From: Thiofilum flexile DSM 14609
Lineage (GTDB): Bacteria > Pseudomonadota > Gammaproteobacteria > Thiotrichales > Thiotrichaceae
Direction of reading: 5' to 3'
NCBI RefSeq assembly: GCF_000380185.1
Contig: NZ_KB904791.1
Location: 60,397-124,396 of the forward strand
DNA length: 64,000 nt
This document shows, piece after piece, positions 56,595 to 64,000 of this stretch; within the stretch, counting starts at the first letter, position 1; each line of letters starts with the position of its first letter. Under the pieces are notes generated by a model that saw only the letters and a list, made by a program, of their open reading frames with translations, was not told the DNA's origin and did not search any database. The position numbers and the translations under genes are program-made.

Positions 56595-59491
56595 ACACAA
56601 CACTGATGTACCAAGCGGGTGAATTAGCTGCTCAAGTTTATGAACGCTTTATGGTAGAAGTGATTGAGGCCAAAGTGCTAAATGAACGCGTGGGGCAATT
56701 ACTCACAGATAAGCAAAAGCAAGACCTGCACAACGGCAAAATTATTGATACCCGTGTGCTGTATCTCATGAGTCTCAGCGGCAAAGGTGGCTGGGATGAG
56801 GATGCACAAAAACGCGAGCGTTATCTGAAAAATCAAAATATTACCTTACTAGATCACCTCCTCTCTGTGGTGCGCGGTGCGGTAGTACTATGCGCCTTAG
56901 ACACAGCGGGTGCTTTAGGTACGGAAACAGTAGAGGCAGAGGATGAGCAAGCCTTGCTTGATACCTTGACCGTGGTTGCCGCGATTGCCTTTTTGCATGA
57001 TTTAGACAAGATGCTGCGTTTAACGCGTGATGCTCCTCTGACACTAGAGCAGGTCGAGCAAAGCTTACAGCGCTATGGCATACGGGAGTACTTGGGGGAA
57101 ATTAAACTCAATGCTGAGCAAATCCGTTTTTTAATTGAGCAAGCTGAAGAAACCCAACGTCATCGCCATCCTAGTCACACGCCTATTCCGCGTAGTTACA
57201 CCCTTGCGGTTGAGCGCTATGTCAAGCTTGCGGATAAGCTGGATGGTTTATGGCAAGAGCACAGTAGCCAAGGCGGTCTAGAAAAAATTATTGAGCGCTT
57301 AGATCAGGATCAAAGCCTTGCCACGCGCTTATTAACTCAATGGGAAGCCGTTGATATTTATGACCCCCACCATCCATTTTTGCTGGATGAGTTACAACGT
57401 GCTTTATCAGGTCTTTGTAGTAATCCACGCTATGCAGGCATACCGCCCTTAATTGAAACACATCAAGATGGGCGCTTGTTTATGCTCCTACCTAAAGCCC
57501 ATGCTGCTGCTATTAAAAAAATGGCCTTACAGCGCTTAATCAAACATTTGCCTTTCCAACTAGCGATCAATGTATCTAATCGTGGTATCCCCGAATTACT
57601 CAATGGCACACCGGATCATGAGGCACTCAAAACCTTTTTAGCCGACTATCCCCGTAAAGAACTCGGACGTTTATTTTTCATCAGTACCAGCCTAGTCGAT
57701 AGTGTCACCTCCCCCTTAGATAGCTGCCTGAGCGCCCTAGGTTTAGCCCCACGCTGGCCTAAAGCGGTAGGACAATTACGCACACCCTATCCCGATCCAG
57801 AACAACTATCCCCCGCAGCACAAGGCTTATTTTTGCAAGCGGCTCATTTGGTATTGCTGCTCAATTTAAAGTTACCTGTCAGTAAGAAAAATGGTTTACC
57901 GGACTATGCCGAGCGCGAACGGCATGTACTTCAGTGCCTTAATACTGAACTACCTATCTGGCTAAGTGAGCTAAACGATGAGCAATCGCGGCGGGTCTTA
58001 TTGAGCTTGTGGGCAGTGGCCTATTGTGACACTCATATTGAAGCTAAAGAGGCTATTTGGGGAGCGAATGGTTTATTAAAACAATGGTTGGAGGGTGATG
58101 AGCAACAAGCCGGATTCAATCAGTTTCTAGAAGGAGAGGGCGCTCAAGCTCAATTAGCTATAACGCGACATTTTAGTCAACTGCTCCAACAGCAACGCGC
58201 CCACCCTGAAGATGAAACCGCAACAGGTCGGTGCCTATTTACCGATATGCCTGCTAGTACCCTAATGGCTAGTAACTTAGGTTTATATCAAGTCAAGGTA
58301 TCCGCTTTTTCAGGACGTGAAGGCAAACCAGACTCACTCACTGCTCCGGCTAATGGACAAGTACCGATCAACCTCATTTCTATCGCTGAACATAAGCTGC
58401 GCCAAGAAGCATTTAATCGCCAAGGCGGAAAACCCTCTGGCGTACCAACGCTTATTTCATCCCCCACTACCACAGGATTATTCGGCGCACTGACCCTCAA
58501 TAATGAAGCCGATCTAAAAGCCCTGTCTATTTACGACTTAAGCCGCCAAAAGATAGAGGAAGGTAAGGCAGCCTATCGCGGCTTAGAAGTCTACCGCTAT
58601 CGTTACCGTATGGCTCGATTGGAACGTATTCCTGAAAAAATAGAAGAGCAGATCAACACGTTACGCCTAATCCTACAAGCCTGTTTACGTATTGGTCGCC
58701 CGATTCATATTTTTCGCGGCTTACCCACACCCCAAAAAGCCTTCTTTTATTTTGATGCTATGCCCAGCCTGCTTAAGGCTTTAATGGGTTATCAAGCACT
58801 ACGCCTTGAGCAAATTTCTAATGCTTTGGATCAATTACAACTCGCGCAAACCCTGATTGAAACCACCGGCTTAGGCTATGACGTGCTCAATCTCTATGCC
58901 TATGCACGTACCCGTTTTAGCGCTATTTGTCTGGTGTGGTGCCATGCCCACGATACCTTAAAGCAAGCCAGCGCCATTAAAACTGCCGCATTGGCAGAAT
59001 TAAAAATACGCATGTATCACGACTTTCAAATCTTACAGGAGAATCAAACTATGACTGCAACTGATGGTGCTCTAGTGCGCTTAGGCCAAGCCGCCAGCCA
59101 AATCCAACGTCGGCCCCTCGCCCAAGCCTCTACTAATGAAGAAATGTTGGTATTCAATTTGTGTATGGATACTGCCATGGGCTTACGCGCCACCGGGCAA
59201 ACGGATCACGCCTCCCTTGTGTATGGCATTGCAGGCGAGCTTGAAACCAATTTAGGGCGTAAAGACAAAATGTCGGCGAGCAAATTTCGAGAGGGGCAAA
59301 CACTAGAAATCGCTTGCATGAATTTCGCCGCCCAATTTGTAAATGAAGTCTGGGACGGTGTGCTACAAGGCAAACCACCTGCCCAAAACACCCGGCGCTT
59401 ATTAGGCAGTGTGTATCGCATGGCCTTTTTGCAAGGCTTTCGTCAAAGCACTCAAGATCACTCCACTGAAGAACTCACCCCAACTGTTTAA
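56591..59491 (+). CDS. cas10d: Type I-D large subunit Cas10d/Csc3 with HD nuclease
   Basis: 966 aa. In type I-D the HD nuclease is carried on the Cas10-like large subunit rather than on Cas3, and this protein fits: His136-Asp137 in FLHDLDKML form the HD motif, with further His residues in ETQRHRHPSHTP. The middle part contains RCLFTDMPAS and FSGREGKPDS, typical of Csc3. No GGDD cyclase motif is seen, as expected for Cas10d. It starts inside the cas6 stop (ATGA), so coupling is likely. Confidence 0.9.
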   Translation: MNTTLMYQAGELAAQVYERFMVEVIEAKVLNERVGQLLTDKQKQDLHNGKIIDTRVLYLMSLSGKGGWDEDAQKRERYLKNQNITLLDHLLSVVRGAVVLCALDTAGALGTETVEAEDEQALLDTLTVVAAIAFLHDLDKMLRLTRDAPLTLEQVEQSLQRYGIREYLGEIKLNAEQIRFLIEQAEETQRHRHPSHTPIPRSYTLAVERYVKLADKLDGLWQEHSSQGGLEKIIERLDQDQSLATRLLTQWEAVDIYDPHHPFLLDELQRALSGLCSNPRYAGIPPLIETHQDGRLFMLLPKAHAAAIKKMALQRLIKHLPFQLAINVSNRGIPELLNGTPDHEALKTFLADYPRKELGRLFFISTSLVDSVTSPLDSCLSALGLAPRWPKAVGQLRTPYPDPEQLSPAAQGLFLQAAHLVLLLNLKLPVSKKNGLPDYAERERHVLQCLNTELPIWLSELNDEQSRRVLLSLWAVAYCDTHIEAKEAIWGANGLLKQWLEGDEQQAGFNQFLEGEGAQAQLAITRHFSQLLQQQRAHPEDETATGRCLFTDMPASTLMASNLGLYQVKVSAFSGREGKPDSLTAPANGQVPINLISIAEHKLRQEAFNRQGGKPSGVPTLISSPTTTGLFGALTLNNEADLKALSIYDLSRQKIEEGKAAYRGLEVYRYRYRMARLERIPEKIEEQINTLRLILQACLRIGRPIHIFRGLPTPQKAFFYFDAMPSLLKALMGYQALRLEQISNALDQLQLAQTLIETTGLGYDVLNLYAYARTRFSAICLVWCHAHDTLKQASAIKTAALAELKIRMYHDFQILQENQTMTATDGALVRLGQAASQIQRRPLAQASTNEEMLVFNLCMDTAMGLRATGQTDHASLVYGIAGELETNLGRKDKMSASKFREGQTLEIACMNFAAQFVNEVWDGVLQGKPPAQNTRRLLGSVYRMAFLQGFRQSTQDHSTEELTPTV

Positions 59492-59502
59492 GGATAATCA
59501 TC

Positions 59503-60486
59503 ATGCAAGTACTCACTCCCTATTTAGCCTCTATTGACCAATTGACTAGCAGCAGCCCGATTGATGATAAGAAAACCTATATTCACCCTAAATTGAAAAA
59601 TCTAGGCTGCATTAGTCTGGTGCTGATTCGCGAAGCCATTGCGCCGGTCATATTTCGCAATGCTGAACAAGAAATCACGGATATTGAATGGCTAGATGAT
59701 CTCTATGTGCGTGCCGTACCGAATAAATTTAAATATACCGAGCGCAGCCGTGGCTTACAGATTTTGCGTGCCTTAGGTGTGGGGGGTAAACAAGCACAAA
59801 ATAAAACCGTACTTTATAAGGGACAAAAGCCCGCCGATGCGTTTGATCTCAATACCTTAGTCTTTGGTGACTCGGCTAATTTTGATAATCGAGTCTTACC
59901 CGTGCGTGCAGCGATCAGCTATTCCGATGCTTTGAGTATTAAGCCGAAAGAGCAATGTGTGGATTCGACTTTCCATAATCGCGCGATGGAAGATGGCACC
60001 TTATTTGATGCAGAAACGAAAAAAAATAGCGATAACTTATTCACCCGCCACTTTATTAAACCGGGGACTTTAATGGTGCAAGTGCTCAGTACCCGTGGGC
60101 AAGTATTACCAGAAATAGGCTTAAAACATTTACTGCTCAGTATGGGGTTAGCGGGGAGTTATGGCGGGCAAACCTCGGTAACGGGTATTAATATCAGAAC
60201 CCATATGGTAGGGATTTATGCCGACCCATTTGAGCAGGCCATTACCTCCCCCTATGAATTGCTTAAAGTACTCCAACCCCAAGCTAATGGGGATTTAATC
60301 AGTATTAAAGCCACGCTGCACGAAGCCCTACAAGCCCAGCATACGGTCAGCATTCAAGGCTCAGAAGCCGAACAGTGGCAACATGAACTGATTAAAGCAT
60401 TTGAAAAGAATGGCAGTCCTTTAGAGCAAGACTATAAACAAGCCCAACCCAAAATCGCCACATTATTCAATGAATGGTTCAGTTAG
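59503..60486 (+). CDS. csc2: Type I-D Cascade backbone subunit Csc2/Cas7d
   Basis: 327 aa Cas7-group RAMP that polymerises along the crRNA. LGCISLVLIREAIAPVIFRN near the N terminus, LQILRALGVGGKQAQNKTV and GLAGSYGGQTSVTGINIRTH match Csc2. It starts 11 bases after cas10d with AAGGATAA as ribosome site. The stop codon is followed at once by a CRISPR-repeat-like sequence. Several copies are expected per effector complex. Confidence 0.9.
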   Translation: MQVLTPYLASIDQLTSSSPIDDKKTYIHPKLKNLGCISLVLIREAIAPVIFRNAEQEITDIEWLDDLYVRAVPNKFKYTERSRGLQILRALGVGGKQAQNKTVLYKGQKPADAFDLNTLVFGDSANFDNRVLPVRAAISYSDALSIKPKEQCVDSTFHNRAMEDGTLFDAETKKNSDNLFTRHFIKPGTLMVQVLSTRGQVLPEIGLKHLLLSMGLAGSYGGQTSVTGINIRTHMVGIYADPFEQAITSPYELLKVLQPQANGDLISIKATLHEALQAQHTVSIQGSEAEQWQHELIKAFEKNGSPLEQDYKQAQPKIATLFNEWFS

Positions 60487-60577
60487 GTTTCAATCCACGC
60501 CCTTAGGGGCGAATTTGGCAGGGGTTATACATACCCCTCCCAGCCAGTATATCTCCCTGAAAGGAAAGGTTTCAACC
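60487..60577. CRISPR. CRISPR-repeat-like unit inside the cas operon
   Basis: From the base after the csc2 stop, the + strand reads GTTTCAATCCACGCCC, then TTAG, then GGGCGAAT (60487-60514). CGCCC and GGGCG pair around TTAG. The reverse complement ends GTGGATTGAAAC, the usual crRNA 5' handle of type I-C and many I-D repeats. After a 17-base hairpin (GGGGT/ACCCC, 60521-60537) and about 30 more bases, GTTTCAACC appears again (60569-60577) just before the csc1 ribosome site. No further copies occur in the window, so this is a repeat plus a degenerate partial repeat, not an array. Confidence 0.6.
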
Positions 60578-60590
60578 TAGGAGACATTTG

Positions 60591-61220
60591 ATGAAAGCCA
60601 TTATAACTGGCATTCAGGCAGAAACACTCACCCCCTTTGCCTATCACTCGCTGATGGTGCATGGGGGTAGCTCCACCCTGCCAGAATTAATTAGTGATCA
60701 CGCGATTATGTTTGGGCTAGCCGCCACTTTAGGCATGATGCGAGCGTCGGTATGCTTGCCGCCTAAAGACTATAAGCGTGATTTAGACGCTATGCCGTGG
60801 CGAGCTTCGATTTTTACCACCACTACCCCAAGACTCTTAGCTCCAATCACGCGGCGCTTAAATCTAGAAGAGGAAGGTGGCTTCAAAAGTCGTCATTATG
60901 CTGTCACTAGCAAGGGTAATTTCAAAAACTATTTTTCCACCCAAGAAGTACCCGCAGGTATTGGCTATAGCGGGGCTTTATTTGGCTTTGATCCCTTTAA
61001 AGAAACACAACGCGATGAGCTAATTATTCGTATTGGTTTACATCGGGGGGGTATGCTGCGTTTAACGCCTGCACCCGTCGAACAAGTACAACTCAATGCT
61101 GCTACAGCTCATTTATTTGGGCGGGAATTAAGTGTGGCGCGTTATCTACTCTATGGGATTCAACTCACGCCTAAGATGAGCAGTAAAGAAGCCTTAGCCG
61201 AGGTGCAGCAATGGAATTAA
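60591..61220 (+). CDS. csc1: Type I-D Cascade subunit Csc1/Cas5d
   Basis: 209 aa Cas5-group RAMP that caps the crRNA 5' handle. FKNYFSTQEVPAGIGYSGAL and FKETQRDELIIRIGLHRGGM are Csc1 blocks. The start is ATG 60591 with AGGAG at 60579-60583; a TTG one codon earlier is also in frame. It overlaps cas3 by 10 bases. It is separated from csc2 by 104 bases, the only large gap in the operon, which holds the repeat-like unit. Confidence 0.88.
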   Translation: MKAIITGIQAETLTPFAYHSLMVHGGSSTLPELISDHAIMFGLAATLGMMRASVCLPPKDYKRDLDAMPWRASIFTTTTPRLLAPITRRLNLEEEGGFKSRHYAVTSKGNFKNYFSTQEVPAGIGYSGALFGFDPFKETQRDELIIRIGLHRGGMLRLTPAPVEQVQLNAATAHLFGRELSVARYLLYGIQLTPKMSSKEALAEVQQWN

Positions 61221-63238
61221 TCGTTAAACGCCATTGTGTCACTGCCCTAGCCAATGGCTTATCACCCTTACAACAGCGCTTATTAGATGAGCCTAAACGG
61301 GTGCGTATTGCTGATGCCCCCACGGGAGCGGGTAAAACCTATGCCTTTATTAAAGCCTTACTCCAAGGCAGCCGTATCTTATTCATTGTCCCTACGCGGC
61401 GTTTGGCACAAAACATTGCGGCTACAGTTATCAATAACTTAATCAAGGCGGGTTGGTCGAGCACACTTGCCGAGCAAAAACTAGCGGTCTGGAGTTCTGA
61501 CCAAACCGCTGTTTTGCAAGAGCAAGGAGTCACACATATTCGCGGCTTACGAGTACGCCAAATGCAGCGACTCAGCCCGCGCCTGCAAGGTGAGAGTGAA
61601 ATGATTGTGGCAGTACCCGAAGTGGTAAACCAACTCTTATTACGTGGTCGTCCCGATGCCCCTCAGACCGGATTAGATAAGGGGCAGGCCGGATTTAGCG
61701 TCTTTGATCTCTTGGAGTACTTCGATCATATTGTCTTTGATGAATTTCACACCATTGAAGCGCGAGGCTTTGGTTTAGCGGCATTACTCGCTAAATTAGT
61801 CAGTGTCACGACTGAATCAGGTCATACTGGCTATGGACGTGCCAAAATCAGCCTACTCTCCGCCACCCCACTGAATATCAAGCCTACCCTAACCGCGTTA
61901 GGTGTACCGGAAGGCGAAATAGCCGAGCTAAAAGAGGTATTGACCGAGGGACAAAATGATCGTGCCTTACACGGTGATGTGCGTTTAGTATTACATGAAC
62001 AAAGCACTATGCCTGCTCTAGTTGGGGCGTACCTAGAGCCGATTCAGTACGCGGTCGCACAGGATCAGCAGGTGGTTTTAATCTACAATGCACTGGCGGA
62101 TCTGCGCCGTGATTTACCAGCGCTTATTCAACAATTTAAAGCCTTAGGTATTCCTGCCAATAAGGTGCTGGTGATTAATAGTATTGATGATAGTGCTCAG
62201 CATCATCAAGCGCGGGCAGGCTATTATACCGGACGCCAACAAGACCCAGATCAATTTGCCATTTTAATTGCCACCGCCAGTGTCGAAATCGGTGTCACCT
62301 TCCGCGCTGCCAATCTCATGCTCATGGAATCTGGCTTTGCTCCCATGAATTTTTTGCAGCGTTATGGACGGGCAGCACGTAAAGGGGCAGATGGTTTGGT
62401 GGTGGTACGCCTAGATAATGCTTTATGTGAGCGCCAACCGTGGTTACGTGCTTTAAAAGAGTGGGTCAGTGCTCATGAAAATACAAAAGTTTCTATTCTA
62501 GAGCTAAGCCAAGTATTAAGCCATGAAGCACAACAGCAATTTCAGGGCGAACCTGTTAATACCAATACGTTATATTTTGGAGCCTTACCGCAGCAAGCGG
62601 TGTATACCAGCGGCCTATATTGGCAATTACTCATCCGTCACCCTAGTGCGGCTAAACACCGAAAACAACATTTGCTGCAACATCAACCGGATAGCAGTAA
62701 ATGGGTCTATAGCAAGCTGAGTCAACTAGAGCCGCTCTTACAAGACCGACGTTATGCTAAACCGGCGCAACAATGGCGAACCTTGTTGTTTATGCAAGCC
62801 GCACAATACCGTGACATTGGTAAACGCGTTGCAGTACTAGAGGGTGATGGTCGTCGCTTACAAGTGGATCGGGTATGGCTAGAGCGTGAAACGGATATTA
62901 TGCGCCTCTGCCCACCTCGCTATGATGAGCGTGAGCAAGAATATTTTCAGCTCCAAGGCGAGCTAGATGACTACTTACTCGATGATAAAAACCGAGCTAC
63001 TCGACGTTTGAATGTCTATTTTCCACATACTAAATACCCTAAATTCTTAGAATACAATAGCGCCCTATGGAGCGAGTGGCGCAAACATCTGAATAATCAA
63101 CGTGATATAGATACCGAAATGGCGTGGGATGACTATCCCGATGCTATGAAAGCGGCTGAGCAATTAGTTGCCTTAACTGGCTTAACTCCTAGTACCGATA
63201 CGGAAGTAAGCACTTCAACTATGAACTTGGTATGGTGA
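61211..63238 (+). CDS. cas3: Type I-D helicase Cas3' (no HD domain)
   Basis: 675 aa superfamily 2 helicase that translocates on target DNA. Walker A is PTGAGKT with Lys42, motif II is DEFH at 177-180, motif III SATPL and motif VI FLQRYGRAARKG. There is no HD domain at either end, which fits type I-D, where HD is on Cas10d. It overlaps csc1 by 10 bases and is followed 7 bases later by cas4. Confidence 0.92.
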   Translation: MELIVKRHCVTALANGLSPLQQRLLDEPKRVRIADAPTGAGKTYAFIKALLQGSRILFIVPTRRLAQNIAATVINNLIKAGWSSTLAEQKLAVWSSDQTAVLQEQGVTHIRGLRVRQMQRLSPRLQGESEMIVAVPEVVNQLLLRGRPDAPQTGLDKGQAGFSVFDLLEYFDHIVFDEFHTIEARGFGLAALLAKLVSVTTESGHTGYGRAKISLLSATPLNIKPTLTALGVPEGEIAELKEVLTEGQNDRALHGDVRLVLHEQSTMPALVGAYLEPIQYAVAQDQQVVLIYNALADLRRDLPALIQQFKALGIPANKVLVINSIDDSAQHHQARAGYYTGRQQDPDQFAILIATASVEIGVTFRAANLMLMESGFAPMNFLQRYGRAARKGADGLVVVRLDNALCERQPWLRALKEWVSAHENTKVSILELSQVLSHEAQQQFQGEPVNTNTLYFGALPQQAVYTSGLYWQLLIRHPSAAKHRKQHLLQHQPDSSKWVYSKLSQLEPLLQDRRYAKPAQQWRTLLFMQAAQYRDIGKRVAVLEGDGRRLQVDRVWLERETDIMRLCPPRYDEREQEYFQLQGELDDYLLDDKNRATRRLNVYFPHTKYPKFLEYNSALWSEWRKHLNNQRDIDTEMAWDDYPDAMKAAEQLVALTGLTPSTDTEVSTSTMNLVW

Positions 63239-63245
63239 TTTTCTT

Positions 63246-63767
63246 ATGCCGGAACAATTTCAATGGTCAAAAGCCGCCGCTTTTGTAGAGCGGGTGGAGC
63301 GTCTTAATCTGCATGGCTTGCACTTTCAACATATTGAACTATGTCAGCGGCGGGCTTGGATGTATTTGCATAAGGTTAATTTCGCCCAATGGTATGCACG
63401 GGTACAAACCGGCACCGCCCTGCACGATACCAGTTATCAACGTGATCATTCAGTGCGCGGTTTAATGGGACTCGCACCGGATCGCATTGATTGGGAGCAG
63501 TGTATGGTGTTTGAAAACAAAGGCACTGGTGGGGCGGTTGAAGCCTCCAGTAATCAAACCGCGTTTTATGCTCTGATATTATCCATTAGTACCGGACAAG
63601 TCTGGCGAGCCTATACGCATATTTTAAGTTCGCGGCGTAGACGTGAGGTGGTATTGGATGAGTCACGTTTAACAACACTATGGCAAGCCTCTGAACAGCT
63701 CGAACGTTTGAGCCACCAAGAATCTGTACCGAGTGCGCCTAAAATGGCTTTATCAGTTTCGCCGTAA
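63246..63767 (+). CDS. cas4: Cas4-type nuclease lacking the C-terminal cysteines
   Basis: 173 aa. Cas4 trims and orients new spacers before Cas1-Cas2 integration. GLHFQHIELCQRRAWMYLH at the N terminus carries the first cluster Cys, then His in TGTALHD, an Asp near LAPDRID, Glu-x-Lys in MVFENKGTGG and Gln in NQTAFYALIL, so the active site looks whole. After SSRRRREVVLDE the usual three C-terminal cysteines of the [4Fe-4S] site are absent: the protein ends PKMALSVSP. A TnpB gene starts 83 bases later, so the end may have been replaced by an insertion. Confidence 0.8.
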   Translation: MPEQFQWSKAAAFVERVERLNLHGLHFQHIELCQRRAWMYLHKVNFAQWYARVQTGTALHDTSYQRDHSVRGLMGLAPDRIDWEQCMVFENKGTGGAVEASSNQTAFYALILSISTGQVWRAYTHILSSRRRREVVLDESRLTTLWQASEQLERLSHQESVPSAPKMALSVSP

Positions 63768-63769
63768 AA

Positions 63770-63789
63770 CCCCGTCGTTCACTGTGGGG
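63770..63789. mobile_element. Hairpin that may mark the left end of the TnpB element
   Basis: CCCC (63770-63773) and GGGG (63786-63789) enclose a 12-base loop, three bases after the cas4 stop. IS605/IS1341-type elements carry hairpins near their ends. The true boundary cannot be fixed without an empty-site comparison. Confidence 0.3.
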
Positions 63790-63850
63790 ATATCAGGCAA
63801 ATCGGTTACAAATCGATGATTCGGTCATTTACTTGAGGTAGAATAGCAGT

Positions 63851-64000
63851 ATGACAATCTCCCCGGCCTCTTCTTTTCTAAAAACCCTAAAAGTACGAGT
63901 TAAGGATAAGCACACGCCTATTCTGGAGCGTATGGCGTTTGAAGTGAATCAGGTCTGGAATGCAGCAAATGAGCAAAGTGCTTACTACGCAGCAATACCG
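63851..64000 (+). CDS. tnpB: TnpB family protein (IS605/IS1341 type), N-terminal part
   Basis: First 50 codons, cut by the window end. LKTLKVRVKDKHTPILERM and FEVNQVWNAANEQSA match the N terminus of TnpB-like RNA-guided nucleases/OrfB transposases found alone or with IS200-type TnpA. No tnpA is visible to the left. It lies where cas1 and cas2 normally follow cas4. Whether the nuclease is intact cannot be judged here. Confidence 0.8.
   Translation, partial: MTISPASSFLKTLKVRVKDKHTPILERMAFEVNQVWNAANEQSAYYAAIP

Noticed and set aside
63246..63767. Frameshift as the cause of the missing Cas4 cysteines
   Set aside because: Neither of the other two frames after 63700 restores a CxxC-type end, so a simple indel does not explain it.

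Overview
The window looks like the chromosome of a gammaproteobacterium. The fabD-fabG-acpP-fabF-pabC-mltG-tmk-holB-pilZ order, the nudJ-mnmA pair, an icd of E. coli length and the TRAP and Dpp transporters all fit that class. A Thiothrix/Thiolinea-like (Thiotrichaceae) host is my best guess from overall flavour; this is inference, not shown. G+C looks a little below 50 % by eye. No rRNA or tRNA gene was found.

Layout. 1-8168: housekeeping run on the + strand for fatty acid synthesis, p-aminobenzoate, cell wall, dTMP, DNA polymerase III delta prime and PilZ. 8169-8782: gene-free DNA with an 18-bp palindrome. 8783-13132: CreD-like membrane protein, a small secreted protein, and a large lipoprotein with a (GACTCC)12 microsatellite. 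13204-16135: icd (-) divergent from nudJ-mnmA (+). 16285-21800: dppABCDF-type peptide ABC transporter. 21872-28147: mgsA, an AEC carrier, a DyP peroxidase, an orphan ureG and a large NAD-glutamate dehydrogenase. 28277-32654: low-complexity secreted protein, FAD-dependent oxidoreductase and subtilase, all -. 32853-33917: two gene remnants (queD with its middle deleted, a truncated tauE/safE) around an intact queE.

33927-49288 is a catabolic island. The + genes encode a TRAP transporter, a quinate/shikimate dehydrogenase-like enzyme, type II dehydroquinase and a 3-dehydroshikimate dehydratase. Together they would take up quinate or shikimate and convert it to protocatechuate. The - operon ligU-ligI-ligK-ligJ-ligA-ligB-ligC is a complete protocatechuate 4,5-cleavage route to pyruvate and oxaloacetate. 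A TetR regulator with two matching operator-like sites sits between the two halves, and an AraC regulator ends the + side.

49285-54933: Sel1-repeat protein, NudC-like Nudix protein, arylamine N-acetyltransferase, HugZ-like protein, ACP phosphodiesterase and a four-cysteine PD-(D/E)XK nuclease. 54985-64000: a WYL regulator divergent from a type I-D CRISPR-Cas operon (cas6-cas10d-csc2-csc1-cas3'-cas4). The operon is followed by the start of a TnpB gene where cas1 would be expected. A CRISPR-repeat-like sequence lies inside the operon between csc2 and csc1. A perfect inverted repeat sits exactly between the -35 and -10 boxes of the predicted cas promoter. cas4 lacks its C-terminal cysteines, perhaps because the TnpB element inserted there.

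Four copies of an unrecognised palindromic repeat family (about 28.2, 38.8, 45.5 and 51.4 kb) have outer arms that differ between copies but stay largely or fully complementary within each copy.
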